DNA from: Paralithodes platypus
Lineage: Eukaryota; Arthropoda; Malacostraca; Decapoda; Lithodidae
Direction: 5' to 3'
Assembly (NCBI GenBank): GCA_032716605.1
Contig: CM064502.1
Location: 36,618,395 to 36,682,394, forward strand
DNA length: 64,000 nucleotides
Positions 30,038 through 40,849 of the stretch are shown piece after piece. Positions within the stretch are counted from its first letter, which is position 1. Every line of letters begins with the position of its first letter. The notes under the pieces were generated by a model that made no database searches, was not told the DNA's origin, and worked only from the letters and a program-made list of their open reading frames with translations. Made by a program: the position numbers and the translations under genes.

Positions 30038-32356
30038 TGTTACGACCTGGCACTCGGGTACACAAGGGCTCTCAATCAGGACTCGAATACGGCTCGCTGC
30101 CACAACGGAAACACGCGATCCCAACCCCTGAGTACTGCCAGCCGAACAAAAAACACCAATATCCTCCAGAGTTCAATCTGCTATAACGGGGTATACAAGA
30201 ACTCGGTACTAGTGTTCAACAACAGACTAATAAAGAGACAGGAATTCTCTAGTCTGGTCAACAATCAAACAAAGAAGTAAGAAACAACAACACCAAAGAA
30301 TAGTGTTGGCCAAAGCCGAAGTAATCCACCCTTGACTAAGAACTTAAGAAGTCCTCCACCCTCTACTTCGGATCGGCACTATTACGTTACGTTAATTAAT
30401 AGTCCTTAACCCGTACAGCCCCAGCGACGCATCTGACGCGTCTGCGATGTATGTAACGCACAGCCCCAGAGACGTGCCTGACGCGTCACCCTAATTGCGC
30501 CGACCGTAACCTCAGGTGTAGCCACTCAAGAGGGCTCAGATTTGTATGCGAACTGTGTACGTATCCCACGCAACCGTGCCGATGGTTGGAAACTCTCAAA
30601 GTCCACGTGCGTGCGCTCGAGCGCGCAATAACCTGGTTTTTTGGGATAATTGCCTTCAATTTTTTACTCTTGTAAAATCCGTTTTCGGGGGCTTCCACCC
30701 TCTACTTCTGGATAAAACCATTTTTTTAAGCTTTTTGAGCGGTTTTTCGTGGTTTTTCCTTCATTCCTAACCCATTCGCTATTGTTTCTGGAATAAAACC
30801 ATTTTTTGAAAACCGGCCGGGTTCTGGTGCTCAAACATTACAAAACTAGCCGGGGCTCCACGGGTTAAGCATCGAGCAAGGAATCTTCTGAAAAAAGTTA
30901 GATGCTTCTCGGATGCTCGTAAGAAGTACGTATCGGATTTTGAACAGCAATTCAATAAGCAAAACACTGGCAATTAAATACTATTAAAGGTTTAAATTGG
31001 CATAAGAATAATTAAAAGAATATGCAATAGTAAATGGCAAACATTAAAAAGAAGTACTCCGCAAATGCAACGGCAATAGCCTACTAGGATTGTGCTCGGG
31101 GGCCACTAATCACTAAAGTAGCCAAGCTTGCAACACATGAAATCAATAGTGCATAAACAATATCATACATAAGGAAAGCTTCAATACTATTCTGTATCTA
31201 CTAATTGAGTAAAGTCTAGCTGGGGTACTGTGGGTAAAAGGTAGCAGTGACTGAGCAAAAACGGCTCCTAGCCTAGCGAAGTCCTCACAACTGTTTAAAG
31301 TATTACGTTAACACTAACAAGTGCACTTTGAGAAATCCAGATCCCTTGTATCTGGTTTTCTCCCGGATCCTTGACAAAGTAAAAACAAGCTGTTAATATA
31401 ATACAGGGTGGTTAGGCTCTTGCCCTCACGCACTGTAAATTATTAACTCAACACAGTCAGCCGCGAAGACAACCTAGGCTTCACTGAACCGAAACGAGTA
31501 TGCAGGTTTATCGCTTAACCACTGCATCAAACAACAACTCGTAACACAGAAAAGCCTTACCCCAGTCTAGCATTACCTAGACTAGCAGAAAACAGGAATA
31601 ATAATAATAACACACAGGGAAATGCATATACAAGTGCAACAAACATAAATCAATCCTATTCTAAGTTAACCCTTCCAAAAATAGGCTATCTAATAGGCAT
31701 ATATCTCGTGAGAACTCAAGCGATAATACGTTGGCTGACTAGCTCTGCACCAACGGGACCATGGAAGTTAAACAGGCAGGGAAAAGAGGAGATAAGAATG
31801 TAAGGTAGTAGAGAAAGTTCACATCAGTCAGAAGAATATATAGTTAGCAAGGGAAATGAGAAGTCGCTCTGCCTAATGAGTTCTGACGAAAAAATGGCTA
31901 GACTTCCCTTTTTATACCCGGCCCTCTAGTGAGCCCAACGTGAACTACTAAGGACCGCCCACTGACAATCATTACGTAATTTCTCTCTCTCCTCTGGGAT
32001 AGACAAAGGCTCCCCTAGCACTGAGGGGAGGGGGGAGGGGGGCGTGCTAGTGATAGTGAGTTAGGCCCACCTCCCGCATGGCGCACCCACTGACCCCCAA
32101 CGGTGGCTGCTTCTCCCCCCATCATTACAAATAAGTTTTACACACAATACTTATAACTAATGATATAAAATAGAACTCGTTGACTCAGATGAAAACAAAA
32201 TACATATTCATAATACTTATAGTACAACGGCTCACATGAACTAAGTTAGGAAACTCTACATAGACTACAGCCAAAGTTCCTGCCCTGACGATCCTAGCGA
32301 GAGTGGGGCATGACTAGGCGTTCTGTACAGCATGCTCACACTGGACATGCGTCACA
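30038..32356 (-). repeat. 5' LTR of copy B, interrupted
   Basis: It aligns along its length with the 3' LTR apart from the 459-bp insertion at 30410-30868. It carries the same TATA box and ATTACGTAAT palindrome near 31910-31980. Confidence 0.92.
30410..30864. mobile_element. TTAA-flanked element (455 bp) in the copy B 5' LTR
   Basis: TTAA is at 30406-30409 and 30865-30868. The other LTR has a single TTAA at the same point (AGTCCTTAAGCATCG), a direct empty site. The termini CCCGTACAGCCCC and CCCGTGGAGCCCC (from the right) are inverted. GACGCGTC-type motifs recur near the left end. No credible ORF. Confidence 0.93.
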
Positions 32357-32448
32357 GTACTACAACCGTATTTTAGCTGTACATTTTGTTAAATATCATT
32401 GTCTACAGCTCCAACTTCCTTATAGAACGAAACTTGCAAGTCAGCAAT
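32357..32448. mobile_element. Right half of the fold-back element split by copy B
   Basis: It starts with the second GTAC of copy B and carries CTCCAACTTCCTTATAGA and ACTTGCAAGTCAGCAATT, the inverse of the left arm at 21650. Confidence 0.75.
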
Positions 32449-32560
32449 TTGTGGACGTTCATCCTCGACCGGAAGTATTTATGACTCGTATTCTTAAAAA
32501 TTTCTTTCCCTTCGCAACGCTTGATACCGAACGATTATTGTGGGTGTGAGTGTTGTTTAA

Positions 32561-33040
32561 CCCTTAATTAGCGGCGAGCAACATAAGTCGAGTTAAATAA
32601 AGCTGGACTATGTGGCGGTGCTCGACATAGGTCGAATGGCAATTTCAGCACGTAATGTTGCTGAGAGAGAGAGACAAGTGGTGGCAGGAGAGTAGCGAGC
32701 GTATGACTGCTCCAGACCACCGCGGCGAACCTACTGACACGAATCCCACCTCCCTCCTCCCTCTCTCACTCGCTATATACGGAATTGTATGGGGAAAGTG
32801 CCTAATTACATGCTTTTTGCACTCGCGTTGCACGGTTATTGCAAGAAAACTAGCCATCATAAAAGGATCGTTATGGTGTCATTCGAAAGCTCTGTTTATG
32901 CCCTTTCAGGGATAGATACTTGTTTTACGTTCTGGGTCTTATTTAGGCATGAAAATGATCACGTAAACAGCCCTATTTTGGCTAAAAACACCCCGCTGGG
33001 CGGTACATATAAATAAACCGCATAGGGCGCTCTTAAGGTG
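32561..33040. mobile_element. 480-bp TTAA-flanked element, copy 1
   Basis: TTAA is at 32557-32560 and 33041-33044. The left end is CCCTTAATTAGCGGCGAG and the right end, read inward, is CACCTTAAGAGCGCCC. Near the left end two related motifs, ACATAAGTCGA and CGACATAGGTCGA, lie about 40 bases apart. A second copy of exactly the same length lies inverted at 54745. The open frame inside recurs in both copies and is not a gene. Confidence 0.88.
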
Positions 33041-33113
33041 TTAAAGAATGTAGACGTATTAGCACTCCCATTTCTAAAGCTAGCGTCATTTTTCAAGCTA
33101 TTTCGTCCATTAA

Positions 33114-33487
33114 GGGGGGTGACCTGTTTTTGTTCTGTCCTTTTCTATCTTTCTCTGGCTTGTATCCATTTGGCCCGATTCAGCCTACTGTTTTAAGACG
33201 TTTATCCCCATCCAGGTGTAATTTTTTTACTGGTGAGCGGTAGCGAGCCAGCATATTTTTTATTTTTGTTTGACAGCAGGCTAAATTTGTACATTTTTCG
33301 ATAGAAAAATTTCTCCGGCGAAGCCGGATTTCTTCATATTATGCCGGCTCGCTATCGCTCGCCAGGAAGAAATCGACACCTAGATGGGGATAAACATCTT
33401 AAAATAGTTGGCTGAATGGGGCCGAATGGATACAAGCCAGAGAAAGAGAGAAAAGGACAGAAATAACAAAAAGCAGGTCACCCCCCC
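33114..33487. mobile_element. Fold-back element B3 (374 bp)
   Basis: TTAA is at 33110-33113 and 33488-33491. The ends are GGGGGGTGACCTG and CAGGTCACCCCCCC. The hairpin core is TCCGGCGAAGCCGGA, and the arms contain ATCCAGGTGT, GGTAGCGAGCCAGC and their inverse. Confidence 0.88.
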
Positions 33488-33509
33488 TTAACAGCGCTGC
33501 GAAGGGAAA

Positions 33510-33863
33510 ACATTGTTTAAGAATACCACCCTTAGTCTCTTGCTCCTACCCTTTTCTGAGGTCATAATTATACATTGTTTAAGAATACCACCCTTAGTCT
33601 CTTGCTCCTACCCTTTTCTGAGGTCATATACAATGTTTAAGAATACCACCCTTAGTCTCTTGCTCCTACCCTTTTCTGAGGTCATATACATTGTTTAAGA
33701 ATACCACCCTTAGTCTCTTGCTCCTACCCTTTTCTGAGGTCATATACATTGTTTAAGAATACCACCCTTAGTCTCTTGCTCCTACCCTTTTCTGAGGTCA
33801 TATACATTGTTTAAGAATACCACCCTTAGTCTCTTGCTCCTACCCTTTTCTGAGGTCATATAC
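33510..33863. repeat. 58-bp minisatellite, six copies
   Basis: The unit contains ATTGTTTAAGAATACCACCC and TGCTCCTACCCTTTTCTGAG. The first unit is slightly longer and the rest are almost identical. Confidence 0.93.
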
Positions 33864-33913
33864 AAATCGGTTATACTCAGTTTATGTTTATGGTTATTCT
33901 GGTCTCTTTTGTG

Positions 33914-34141
33914 CAATTGACCACTTGCCAGTTTCAGGCTATAAGGAAGTTGGAGCCGTGAACATCGATATTAAACAGAAATACAATAATATTATAGGTA
34001 TCTAATGGATACAAAGTATGTTGGATTGGGTTTTATGTATCTATATAAGCACTATAATCGCAATTTAGGTGGTAATTCTGTTAATTATCGATGTTCACAG
34101 CACCAACTTTCTTACAGACCGAAACTCGCAAGTGGTCAATT
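33914..34141. mobile_element. Intact fold-back element, about 228 bp
   Basis: The left arm (ATTGACCACTTGCCAGTTTC, AGTTGGAGCCGTGAACATCG) is the inverse of the right arm (CGATGTTCACAGCACCAACT, AACTCGCAAGTGGTCAAT). The short loop has no ORF. It is the same family as the element split by copy B. Confidence 0.82.
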
Positions 34142-34861
34142 ATCTGATTTGTCTTAAATGTTAGCAATGCCACAGTGTAAAGGTAATTCAAAGACCCACT
34201 AAATAACCATTGACTATATACACTGTTATGGGCGCTAATGGGGGAACTTCTTATATATTATTAAAGAGTGAATAAGAAATAGTAATTACATATACCATAA
34301 GGTATCAAATAGTAATTACATATACCATAAGGTATCAAATCCATATTGCCATCTTATTATATATAGCTATTATTGTCTCCCCACTCACATAGAAAAACTA
34401 AATGTGTATGTACTTTACACGGCATATTATTATATTAGTATACCAATTAAATTATTTGAATTTAAAATAAATAATTAACTATTTAGCTTATAATCTACAT
34501 CTAGAGCTGAGAGGGATAAATACTAAACAAATAATTTGCAAAAACATAGGACATATTTAAGCACAAATCCCTGCTGAAAAATGCTTAGGCTATTTGTTTA
34601 CAACGTAGAGTAGCCATTTCTTACATTTGTTTGTGTATTCTGAAGGCTTGAATGCGAGGACTAGTGTGTGGATGAGCTAACAAGTTATCCCAACACCGAG
34701 CACCAATCAACTAAACCGGGCGCAGAAAACGCACCCAGGCTTAATCTATTTTTGTCGCGGGTAGCGTGTAGTATTTGCCAAGTCTTGTCTGTGTTTCCTA
34801 GGACGATCTGATACTAGGTACAGCACAAACTCCATCCCAATAATATCTTCCCATTGATACA
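34142..34861. other. No recognised gene
   Basis: AT-rich sequence. A 29-bp tandem duplication (AGTAATTACATATACCATAA) is at about 34278-34337. Nothing else was recognised. Confidence 0.6.
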
Positions 34862-34925
34862 TCGGTATTCGAACCCGTTGGATTACCAGTCCAGTGGCAA
34901 GACCACTCCCCCACACCTCCCCTAA
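34862..34925 (-). repeat. tRNA-Thr-like pseudogene fragment
   Basis: On the minus strand GGAGTGGTCTTGCC resembles a D-arm. TGGA-CTGGTAA-TCCA forms an anticodon stem with a seven-base loop (anticodon GGT), and GGTTCGAATACC resembles the T-arm. There is no paired acceptor stem, so it is tRNA-derived and not a functional tRNA. Confidence 0.45.
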
Positions 34926-35248
34926 TAGTTAACCTTTTCCTATACTGTATAATTATAATAAGGAAAGTGAGAAATTACCAGTCCAGTGGCAAGACCACTC
35001 CACCACACCTCCCCTAATAGTTAACCTTGTCCTATACTGTATAATTATAATAAGGAAAGTGAGAAATTACCAGTCCAGTGGCAAGACCACTCCACCACAC
35101 CTCCCCTAATAGTTAACCTTGTCCTATACTGTATAATTATAATAAGGAAAGTGGGAAATTACCAGTCCAGTGGTAAGACCACTCCACCACACCTCCCCTA
35201 ATAGTTAACCTTTTCCTATACTGTATATAATAAGGAAAGTGAGAAATC
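34882..35248. repeat. 92-bp minisatellite, four copies
   Basis: Units start ATTACCAGTCCAGTGGCAAG at 34882, 34974, 35066 and 35158, spaced exactly 92 bases. The first half of each unit is the anticodon-arm part of the tRNA-like sequence at 34862, so the array grew from it. Confidence 0.93.
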
Positions 35249-35285
35249 CTACTTGAAGAAAGTATTCCATTTCCTACACTTAGCA

Positions 35286-35724
35286 TCTATATAATATTTA
35301 CGGTTGTCTGTCTGTCTGTTCTTTATAGGCGGCCGCAGTTTTGGACCTGGGGAGGTGAAACTTTGCATGTGGGTGTCAATTGACCTGGGTCAGGTCATAG
35401 AGGGGTCCCCAGGGTGAAAGGGACGGAGAAAATGGGCGCGAAATCGGAAAAAGGGCAGTTTGGGGCAGAAGGAGGCCTCCGATCGAAAAGATGTATGGAA
35501 CGAAAGTTGTTCGCAGCCCCCCAAAATGGGGGTACGGATGAGGTCAGATCCAAAATCGGAGGTCATTTAGCGGCCGAAATCGAGGTCGCCGTTTAATGAG
35601 GCACAGGGAGGTCGAGGCCGGTGTGGTAGTAGTGATTGATGATGGTGATTATGGTAGTAGTAGTGGTGGTAGTAGTGATGGTGATTATGGTGATTACCCG
35701 GGCAACGCCGGGTACCCCTGCTAG
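35286..35724 (+). mobile_element. Non-autonomous Helitron (439 bp)
   Basis: It starts TCTATATAATA after an A and ends CTAG before a T, as Helitrons do. Ten bases before the end lies the hairpin TACCCGGGCAACGCCGGGTA (35695-35714). No target duplication or inverted ends are present. Inside are GC-rich sequence and a GTAGTAGTG-rich stretch. The 60-codon frame at 35414 has no recognisable protein features. No Rep/helicase is encoded, so it would depend on a partner. Confidence 0.82.
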
Positions 35725-35853
35725 TTAATATATATTACTAATATTTCTATTTTGGTATTAATAAACTCTCGTGCTTAGCTGACCGATAATTAAGTTAAGG
35801 GAGCCCAGACGGTATTCTGCAGCATTATTTACTGGTTCGGCTCAATGGCTTAA

Positions 35854-36172
35854 GGAGGGGGTTTAGTTTGCTCTCTAAACCTCAATCAAACTTAACACAA
35901 CACCCACAAGACCCCCCTTCGATCTAAATTTGTAAATTTTCGGTAGAAAAATGTCCCGGCCGAAGGCCGATTCCTCTTTAAATACAGGCTCATTATCGCT
36001 CGCCAGGAAAAAAATCGACACCTAAATGGCACGAAAGGTCTTAATATTGGCATATAAATGAGACAAAAGGTATGAAAATCGCCAAACTAATGAGGCGAAT
36101 GTCTTGTAATCTCATAACTAATAGGGCTAAACATGAGGGAGGAGGAGGACTCGAAAAACCAACTGCCTCCCC
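35854..36172. mobile_element. TTAA-flanked hairpin element of family A (319 bp)
   Basis: TTAA is at 35850-35853 and 36173-36176. The ends are GGAGGGGGTTTAG and GCCTCCCC. The core CCGGCCGAAGGCCG is flanked by TTTTCGGTAGAAAAATGTC. Confidence 0.85.
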
Positions 36173-36339
36173 TTAAATCAATTCAACCTGAGTAGCGTGG
36201 GAATAGTTGTAAGAATCCCTGTATCATACACTGGCATGTGGGTCCTACGACTTGTGTATCAAATGGAATACTTGCTCTAAATAGGATTCTCCATTTCCTT
36301 ATTATAATATGAAATGGTTAACTAATATTCTCTATTATG

Positions 36340-36406
36340 CTGCGGTGTAGTTGATTATATCATGGATTCCCGTCCTGACATGTCCGTGGTTCGAGCCCCG
36401 GTTAAG

Positions 36407-36408
<2 letters not shown>
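36340..36408 (+). repeat. tRNA-derived SINE head followed by (TA)n
   Basis: An A-box-like GCGGTGTAGTTGATTATATC and B-box GGTTCGAGCCCC are followed at once by (TA)n (36408-36563). Two similar heads at 42209 and 47830 also lead directly into (TA)n. Confidence 0.5.
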
Positions 36409-36452
<44 letters not shown>

Positions 36453-36453
36453 T

Positions 36454-36484
<31 letters not shown>

Positions 36485-36494
36485 TATATATGGA

Positions 36495-36563
<69 letters not shown>
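36408..36563. repeat. (TA)n tract
   Basis: About 155 bases of TA with a few interruptions (CAGATTA, CAGTATATGGATAT). It lies between a SINE head and the poly-A tail of the LINE at 36564-39797. Confidence 0.93.
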
Positions 36564-36592
<29 letters not shown>

Positions 36593-36639
36593 GTCTATGT
36601 GAGTGAGGCAGACAAAAGGCAGAACTGCCTATAGCGAGT

Positions 36640-37935
36640 GCCTCCCCTATAGTTGAAAGTGTGACAGGGCCAAAATCAAGGGACGTTCGAGCCAAAATGC
36701 CTGGACACACAGAGTTTGAAGCAATTTAAGTTATAGGAAGAGGGAAAGACTGATTCTGGGAGAGAGTTCCAGAGCTCAGCTGTTGAATAGAAGAAAGACT
36801 GAGAGTAACGTTTCACTCTTGGGTTGGAGAGTTGCACAGAGTAGGAGCGGGATTGTGTTGCAAGACGGGTACCACGTGCCCTACGTAAAGGAGGTGGTAT
36901 AGGCCTACACTGGGAAAGCTCTGAGGAACACTGATTATTATAGTAGTGATAGAATAGCGAGAGAGATGCAACATTGCGGCGGAGAGAGAGAGATTGCAGA
37001 GAGTTGGTGAGTGGATGGGAGTTAATGATACAAAAGGCCTTCCTTCAACTTTGTCTAGGAGAGCGGTGTGAGAGGAACCTCCCCACACATGTGAACAATA
37101 CTCAATACAAGGACGCACTGTGCCCATGCACAGAGCAAGAAGTTGTCCAGGGGTAAAGAACCCCCAAAGGCGGTTGAGCACACCCAGATTCTGGGAGGCT
37201 GCCTTAGCAAGACTAGTAATATGGTAAAAAATACCAAGAATATTGAGAGAAGATGAAGGATTGATTTTTGTATTGTTGAAGAATAAGGGATAGTCCGCTG
37301 GGAGTTACAGACGGGTAGATAGATGGAGAAATTGGGTTTTGGAAGCATTAAAGGTAACAAGGTTTTCTCTGCCCCAATTGGAGATAGTAGTTAGATCAGA
37401 ATTTAAGTGTTCTATGGCTTCATTCCGTTTGTCGTTGAGGAATTGCTGACTTGGGCGTTCTGAAAAACTAATGGAGTAGTGTAAGCTTGAGTCGTCTGTG
37501 TATGAATGGATGGAAATTGAGGTACAGTTGAGATGATCATTTATAAAAATTAGAAAGAGAATAGGAGATAGGACAGAGCCCTGAGGAACACCAGAGTTTA
37601 TAGGGTGAGGAAGTGAGCGATGGCCGTCCACAACCGCAGCTATGGAACGGCCGGAAAGGAAATTAGAGACAAAGGCACAGATGGAGGGATAGAAACTGAA
37701 GGAGGGTAGTTTAGAAATTAAAGATTTGTGCCAGACTCTATCGACTCTTTCGATACGTCTAGTGCAATAGAAAAAGTCTCACCGAAGTCCCGAAAGGAGG
37801 ATGACCAAGAGTTAGTAAGATAAGAAAGAAGATCACCAGTAGAGCGTCCCTTAAGGAAGCCATACTGGCGATCTGAGAGCAGATTATGAGAAGAGAAATG
37901 CTTAGGAAATTTGGAATCAAGAATAATTGAAAAAC
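36640..37935 (-). pseudogene. LINE reverse transcriptase palm and C-terminus, frameshifted
   Basis: The parts read in order are [45 protein letters not shown] (catalytic box YTDD in place of the usual YADD or FADD), NLVTFNASKTQFL, GVLNRLWGFFTPGQLLALCM and PCIEYCSHVWGGSSHTALL. At least three frame changes lie near 37930, 37750 and 37020, so this copy is dead. Confidence 0.82.
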
Positions 37936-39585
37936 TTTAGAAATACAAGAGATGAGAGCAATTGGACGATAGTTGGAGGGTTGAGAGCGGTCACCCTTCT
38001 TTGGGACAGGTTGAATGAGAGCAAACTTCCAGCATGAAGGGAAGACGTTAGAGGATAGACAGAGACGAAAAAGTTTGCCTAGGCAGGGAGTCAGCACGGA
38101 AGCACAGTTTTTGAGTACAACAGGAGGAACACCGTCCGGACCGTACGCCTTCTTAGTATTAAGCCCAGAGAGGGTGGAAAGTACATCTTTAGAAGAGATT
38201 AGGATATTAGGCATAAGTAGGAGAGAGGAGGGTGGAGAAGGAAGAATAGCTCCGGAATCATCCAAAGTGGAGTTTCTAGCAAAAGTTTGAGCGAAGAGTT
38301 TAGCTTTGTCAGAGGAAGAAGTGATGTTTGTGCCATCAGAGTGGGAAAGGAGAGGGAAAGACGAGGAAGAGAAATTGTTGGAGAGGTTTTTGGCTAGATG
38401 GCAGAAATCTTGGGAAGAGCTAGAGTTGGATAGTTCAGTGCATTTATTATTGATGAAAGAGTCCTTGGCAAGTTGAAGAACAGATTTGGCTTGATTCCAG
38501 GCAGAAACATAGGAAGAATGAGAGTCTTTAGTTTTAAGGCGTCGGTACCGTTTGAACGCTTCCTCCTTATTGCGGACAGCAGCAGAACAGGCGTGAGTAA
38601 ACCAAGATTTTTTAGCATTAGTCTGAGAGAAAGAGAATGGAATGTATGCTTCCATGCCCGATAGGATTACCTCGGTAATGCATTCAGCACTCTCCGAGGG
38701 TCCCCGGCCACGAAAGCAGAAATAATTCCATGGGAAATCAAAGAAGTACTGCCGGAGAGCCTCCCAGTCGGCAGTGCCAAAGTGCCACAAGCGCCGCCGG
38801 CTAGGAGGATCGGGTGGCCGTACTGGAGAGATAGGACAGGTGACAGAGATAAGTTTATGGTCGGAGGAGCCCAAAGGAGAGAAAAGATCGACAGTATAAG
38901 AAGAAGGGTTAGAAGTTAGAAACAAGTCAAGAATGTTGGGCCGATCTCCGAGGCGATCCGGAGTACGGATGGGTTGCTGAACTAACTGCTCTAGGTCATT
39001 TAGGATAGAAAAGATGTAGGCTTGTTCACCAGATGGATTAGTAATGTGAGAGGAGAGCCATTGGCGGTGGTGAACGTTGAAATCTCCTAAGATGGAGATT
39101 TCTGAGAAAGGCGAAATGGATAGACTGTGTTCCACTGTAGAGTTTAGACAGTCAAAGAATTTGGGAAAGTTGGTAGAGTTAGGGGAAAGATAGACAGCAC
39201 AGAAATATTTAGTAAGAGAATGACAGGAAAGTTTGAGCCATAAAGTTGAGAATTCAGAGGAGTCGAAATCGGGAACACGAGAGCAAGTGAGTTTGTTGTG
39301 CACATATGCACAACATCTGCCTTTGGCTTTGAAACTAGGATAGGGAAAGTAGGAGGATACAGAGAAGGGGCTGCTGGATGTTGCTACACACACCTGGGTT
39401 TCGGTGAGGAAGAGAAGATCAGGTTTGTAGGAGGAGAGATGGTGTTCAACAGAGTGAAAGTTAGAGGAAAGTCCGCGAATGTTGCAGAAATTAATAGAAA
39501 GAGTAACAGGCCGAGGTCCAGGTAATTTTGTGGGGTCGTGAGGGGAAGGTCGGGCGGGCGTATGGTCCCCCCCTGGGGACTCCAA
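37935..39585 (-). CDS. LINE endonuclease and N-terminal reverse transcriptase
   Basis: Start ATG is at 39585. The APE endonuclease (residues about 25-260) shows [44 protein letters not shown] and LGSSDHKLI with the catalytic His. The RT starts at about residue 480 ([42 protein letters not shown]). The good frame ends at a frameshift near 37935. The listed open frame runs on to 37759 but its last 58 codons are out of frame. The enzyme would nick target DNA and start cDNA synthesis, but RT is incomplete here. Confidence 0.88.
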
Positions 39586-39807
39586 GGCTGGATTAAAATT
39601 AATAATTTTTAATTTTTATTCAATTTTGGTGTGGAGGAATGAAGTGTGGTGTGCATGTTTAGTGTAGTGAAGTGGATAGGAGGAGGAGGTGTTTGTGAGA
39701 GCTAGCTGGATTGCTCTCAGTGTAAATGAGGCACAAAGAAAATCAGTAAGAGAGGCCAAGCAAAGGAAACAGAAGTTCCAGCGACTCTTTATCATATATA
39801 TACATTT

Positions 39808-39813
<6 letters not shown>

Positions 39814-39845
<32 letters not shown>

Positions 39846-39857
39846 TATACTGTATAT

Positions 39858-39929
<72 letters not shown>

Positions 39930-39931
39930 TA

Positions 39932-39972
<41 letters not shown>

Positions 39973-39981
39973 TGTATATAC

Positions 39982-40031
<50 letters not shown>

Positions 40032-40032
40032 A
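39814..40032. repeat. (TA)n tract between LINE and Penelope-like copy
   Basis: About 215 bases of TA with GTATACTG-type interruptions. Confidence 0.93.
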
Positions 40033-40845
40033 GTAAAGCCAGGTAATAAATTTTCTTTAATACATACGAGGTTGAAAGAAATGGCAATTTCTGCGTTGGA
40101 AATTTTATTATTCAAAGTTTCCAGGTCTCTGATGAGTTTTCGCTGGGTGGCAGGAAGTAGATGAAGGAGATGAGCAAAATTCATGGTGGTACAGGGTTAC
40201 ATAAATGTACATGATGATACAGGATATACGACACGTTTCACTGGACAACCAGCATTATCAAGTAAGGAAGGAATGATATAAAAGGTAAACAGGAAGGGTA
40301 TATATAGAGGGTGGAGGATCAGAGGAGGCGGAAAACAGGGGGCAAAAGTCTGCTATTGGTGGAAGCGTAAATTAGGAGAGAGAAAGGGGTTAACCGCTTC
40401 ACGCATGCGCACTGGATGCGGGATGGTGGTCAGTAGGTGGGGTCGAAGCTGATTGGCTGCGTGTCGAGGGGCGTGGCGTAAGTTGTGTGGCGCCTGCAGA
40501 AGACGAAGCTGAAGGAGGTAGCGCGGGGGGCTGCGTCAAGGGCACCGGGGGGCGAGGAGGGGTGTTAGGTCCTGTAAGGTAGTGCCTTTTGGCAGAAGGA
40601 AGGATCTGAAGGTCCAGAGTTTGGTTGTTGATGTTGGGATGTAAGGCTTGGATACATAAAGCTTCGAGTATAGGTAATCTCCTTGGGTCACTTTCTTTAT
40701 CGAGTATGGTGGTGTGTTTCTCTAACTCGTTGCGTGTGAGGTGAGGGTGGTTAGGGGTGAGATAGTGGTCTTTGATGGCTCCAGCCTGAAGGTGAAGAGT
40801 TAACCGACGTGAAAGACGAGTCTGCGTCATAATAGATAACGGCCC
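40033..40845 (-). mobile_element. Penelope-like element, inverted deleted copy
   Basis: It is the mirror image of 41330-42100. The minus strand encodes the C-terminal half of the GIY-YIG endonuclease (MTQTRLSRRLTLHLQAGAIK, from 40830), then the shared 3' region and the start of the N-terminal ORF ([20 protein letters not shown]), before running into (TA)n. Its first 12 bases match the start of the plus copy, then about 460 bases are missing. Confidence 0.88.
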
Positions 40846-40849
40846 CCGC

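Larger units (their letters stand above)
21788..32356 (-). mobile_element. Gmr1-like Ty3/gypsy LTR retrotransposon, copy B
   Basis: It is flanked by the perfect duplication GTAC (21784-21787 and 32357-32360). LTRs are at 21788-23649 (1862 bp) and 30038-32356 (about 1860 bp without its insertion). The order on the sense strand is gag, zinc knuckle, protease, integrase, reverse transcriptase, RNase H. This order, integrase before RT, is the opposite of ordinary Ty3/gypsy and is known from Gmr1-like elements. Two TTAA-flanked elements are nested in it (25309-25974 and 30410-30864). One frameshift and one stop break the integrase. Confidence 0.93.
36564..39797 (-). mobile_element. APE-type LINE, near full length
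   Basis: On the minus strand it has a 5' UTR (39797-39586), one long ORF with endonuclease and RT, a 3' UTR and a 29-base poly-A tail (36592-36564). Both ends abut (TA)n tracts. Endonuclease plus RT with the tail MGTVRPCIEYCSHVWGG fits the Jockey/CR1 group of LINEs. Three shorter relatives are in the window. No ORF1 is seen. Confidence 0.88.

Noticed and set aside
32655..32915. 86-codon frame shared with 54870-55151
   Set aside because: It is shared because both are copies of one 480-bp element. The reading frame has no protein features.
34862..34925. Functional tRNA-Thr gene
   Set aside because: The anticodon arm is good, but there is no paired acceptor stem and the T-arm is mismatched.
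35414..35596. 60-codon frame inside the Helitron
   Set aside because: Low-complexity GC-rich stretch with no Rep or helicase motif.
36351..36710. Open frames in TA repeats (also 39616-40184, 47826-48753)
   Set aside because: They translate alternating Tyr-Ile only because TA repeats lack stops in some frames.
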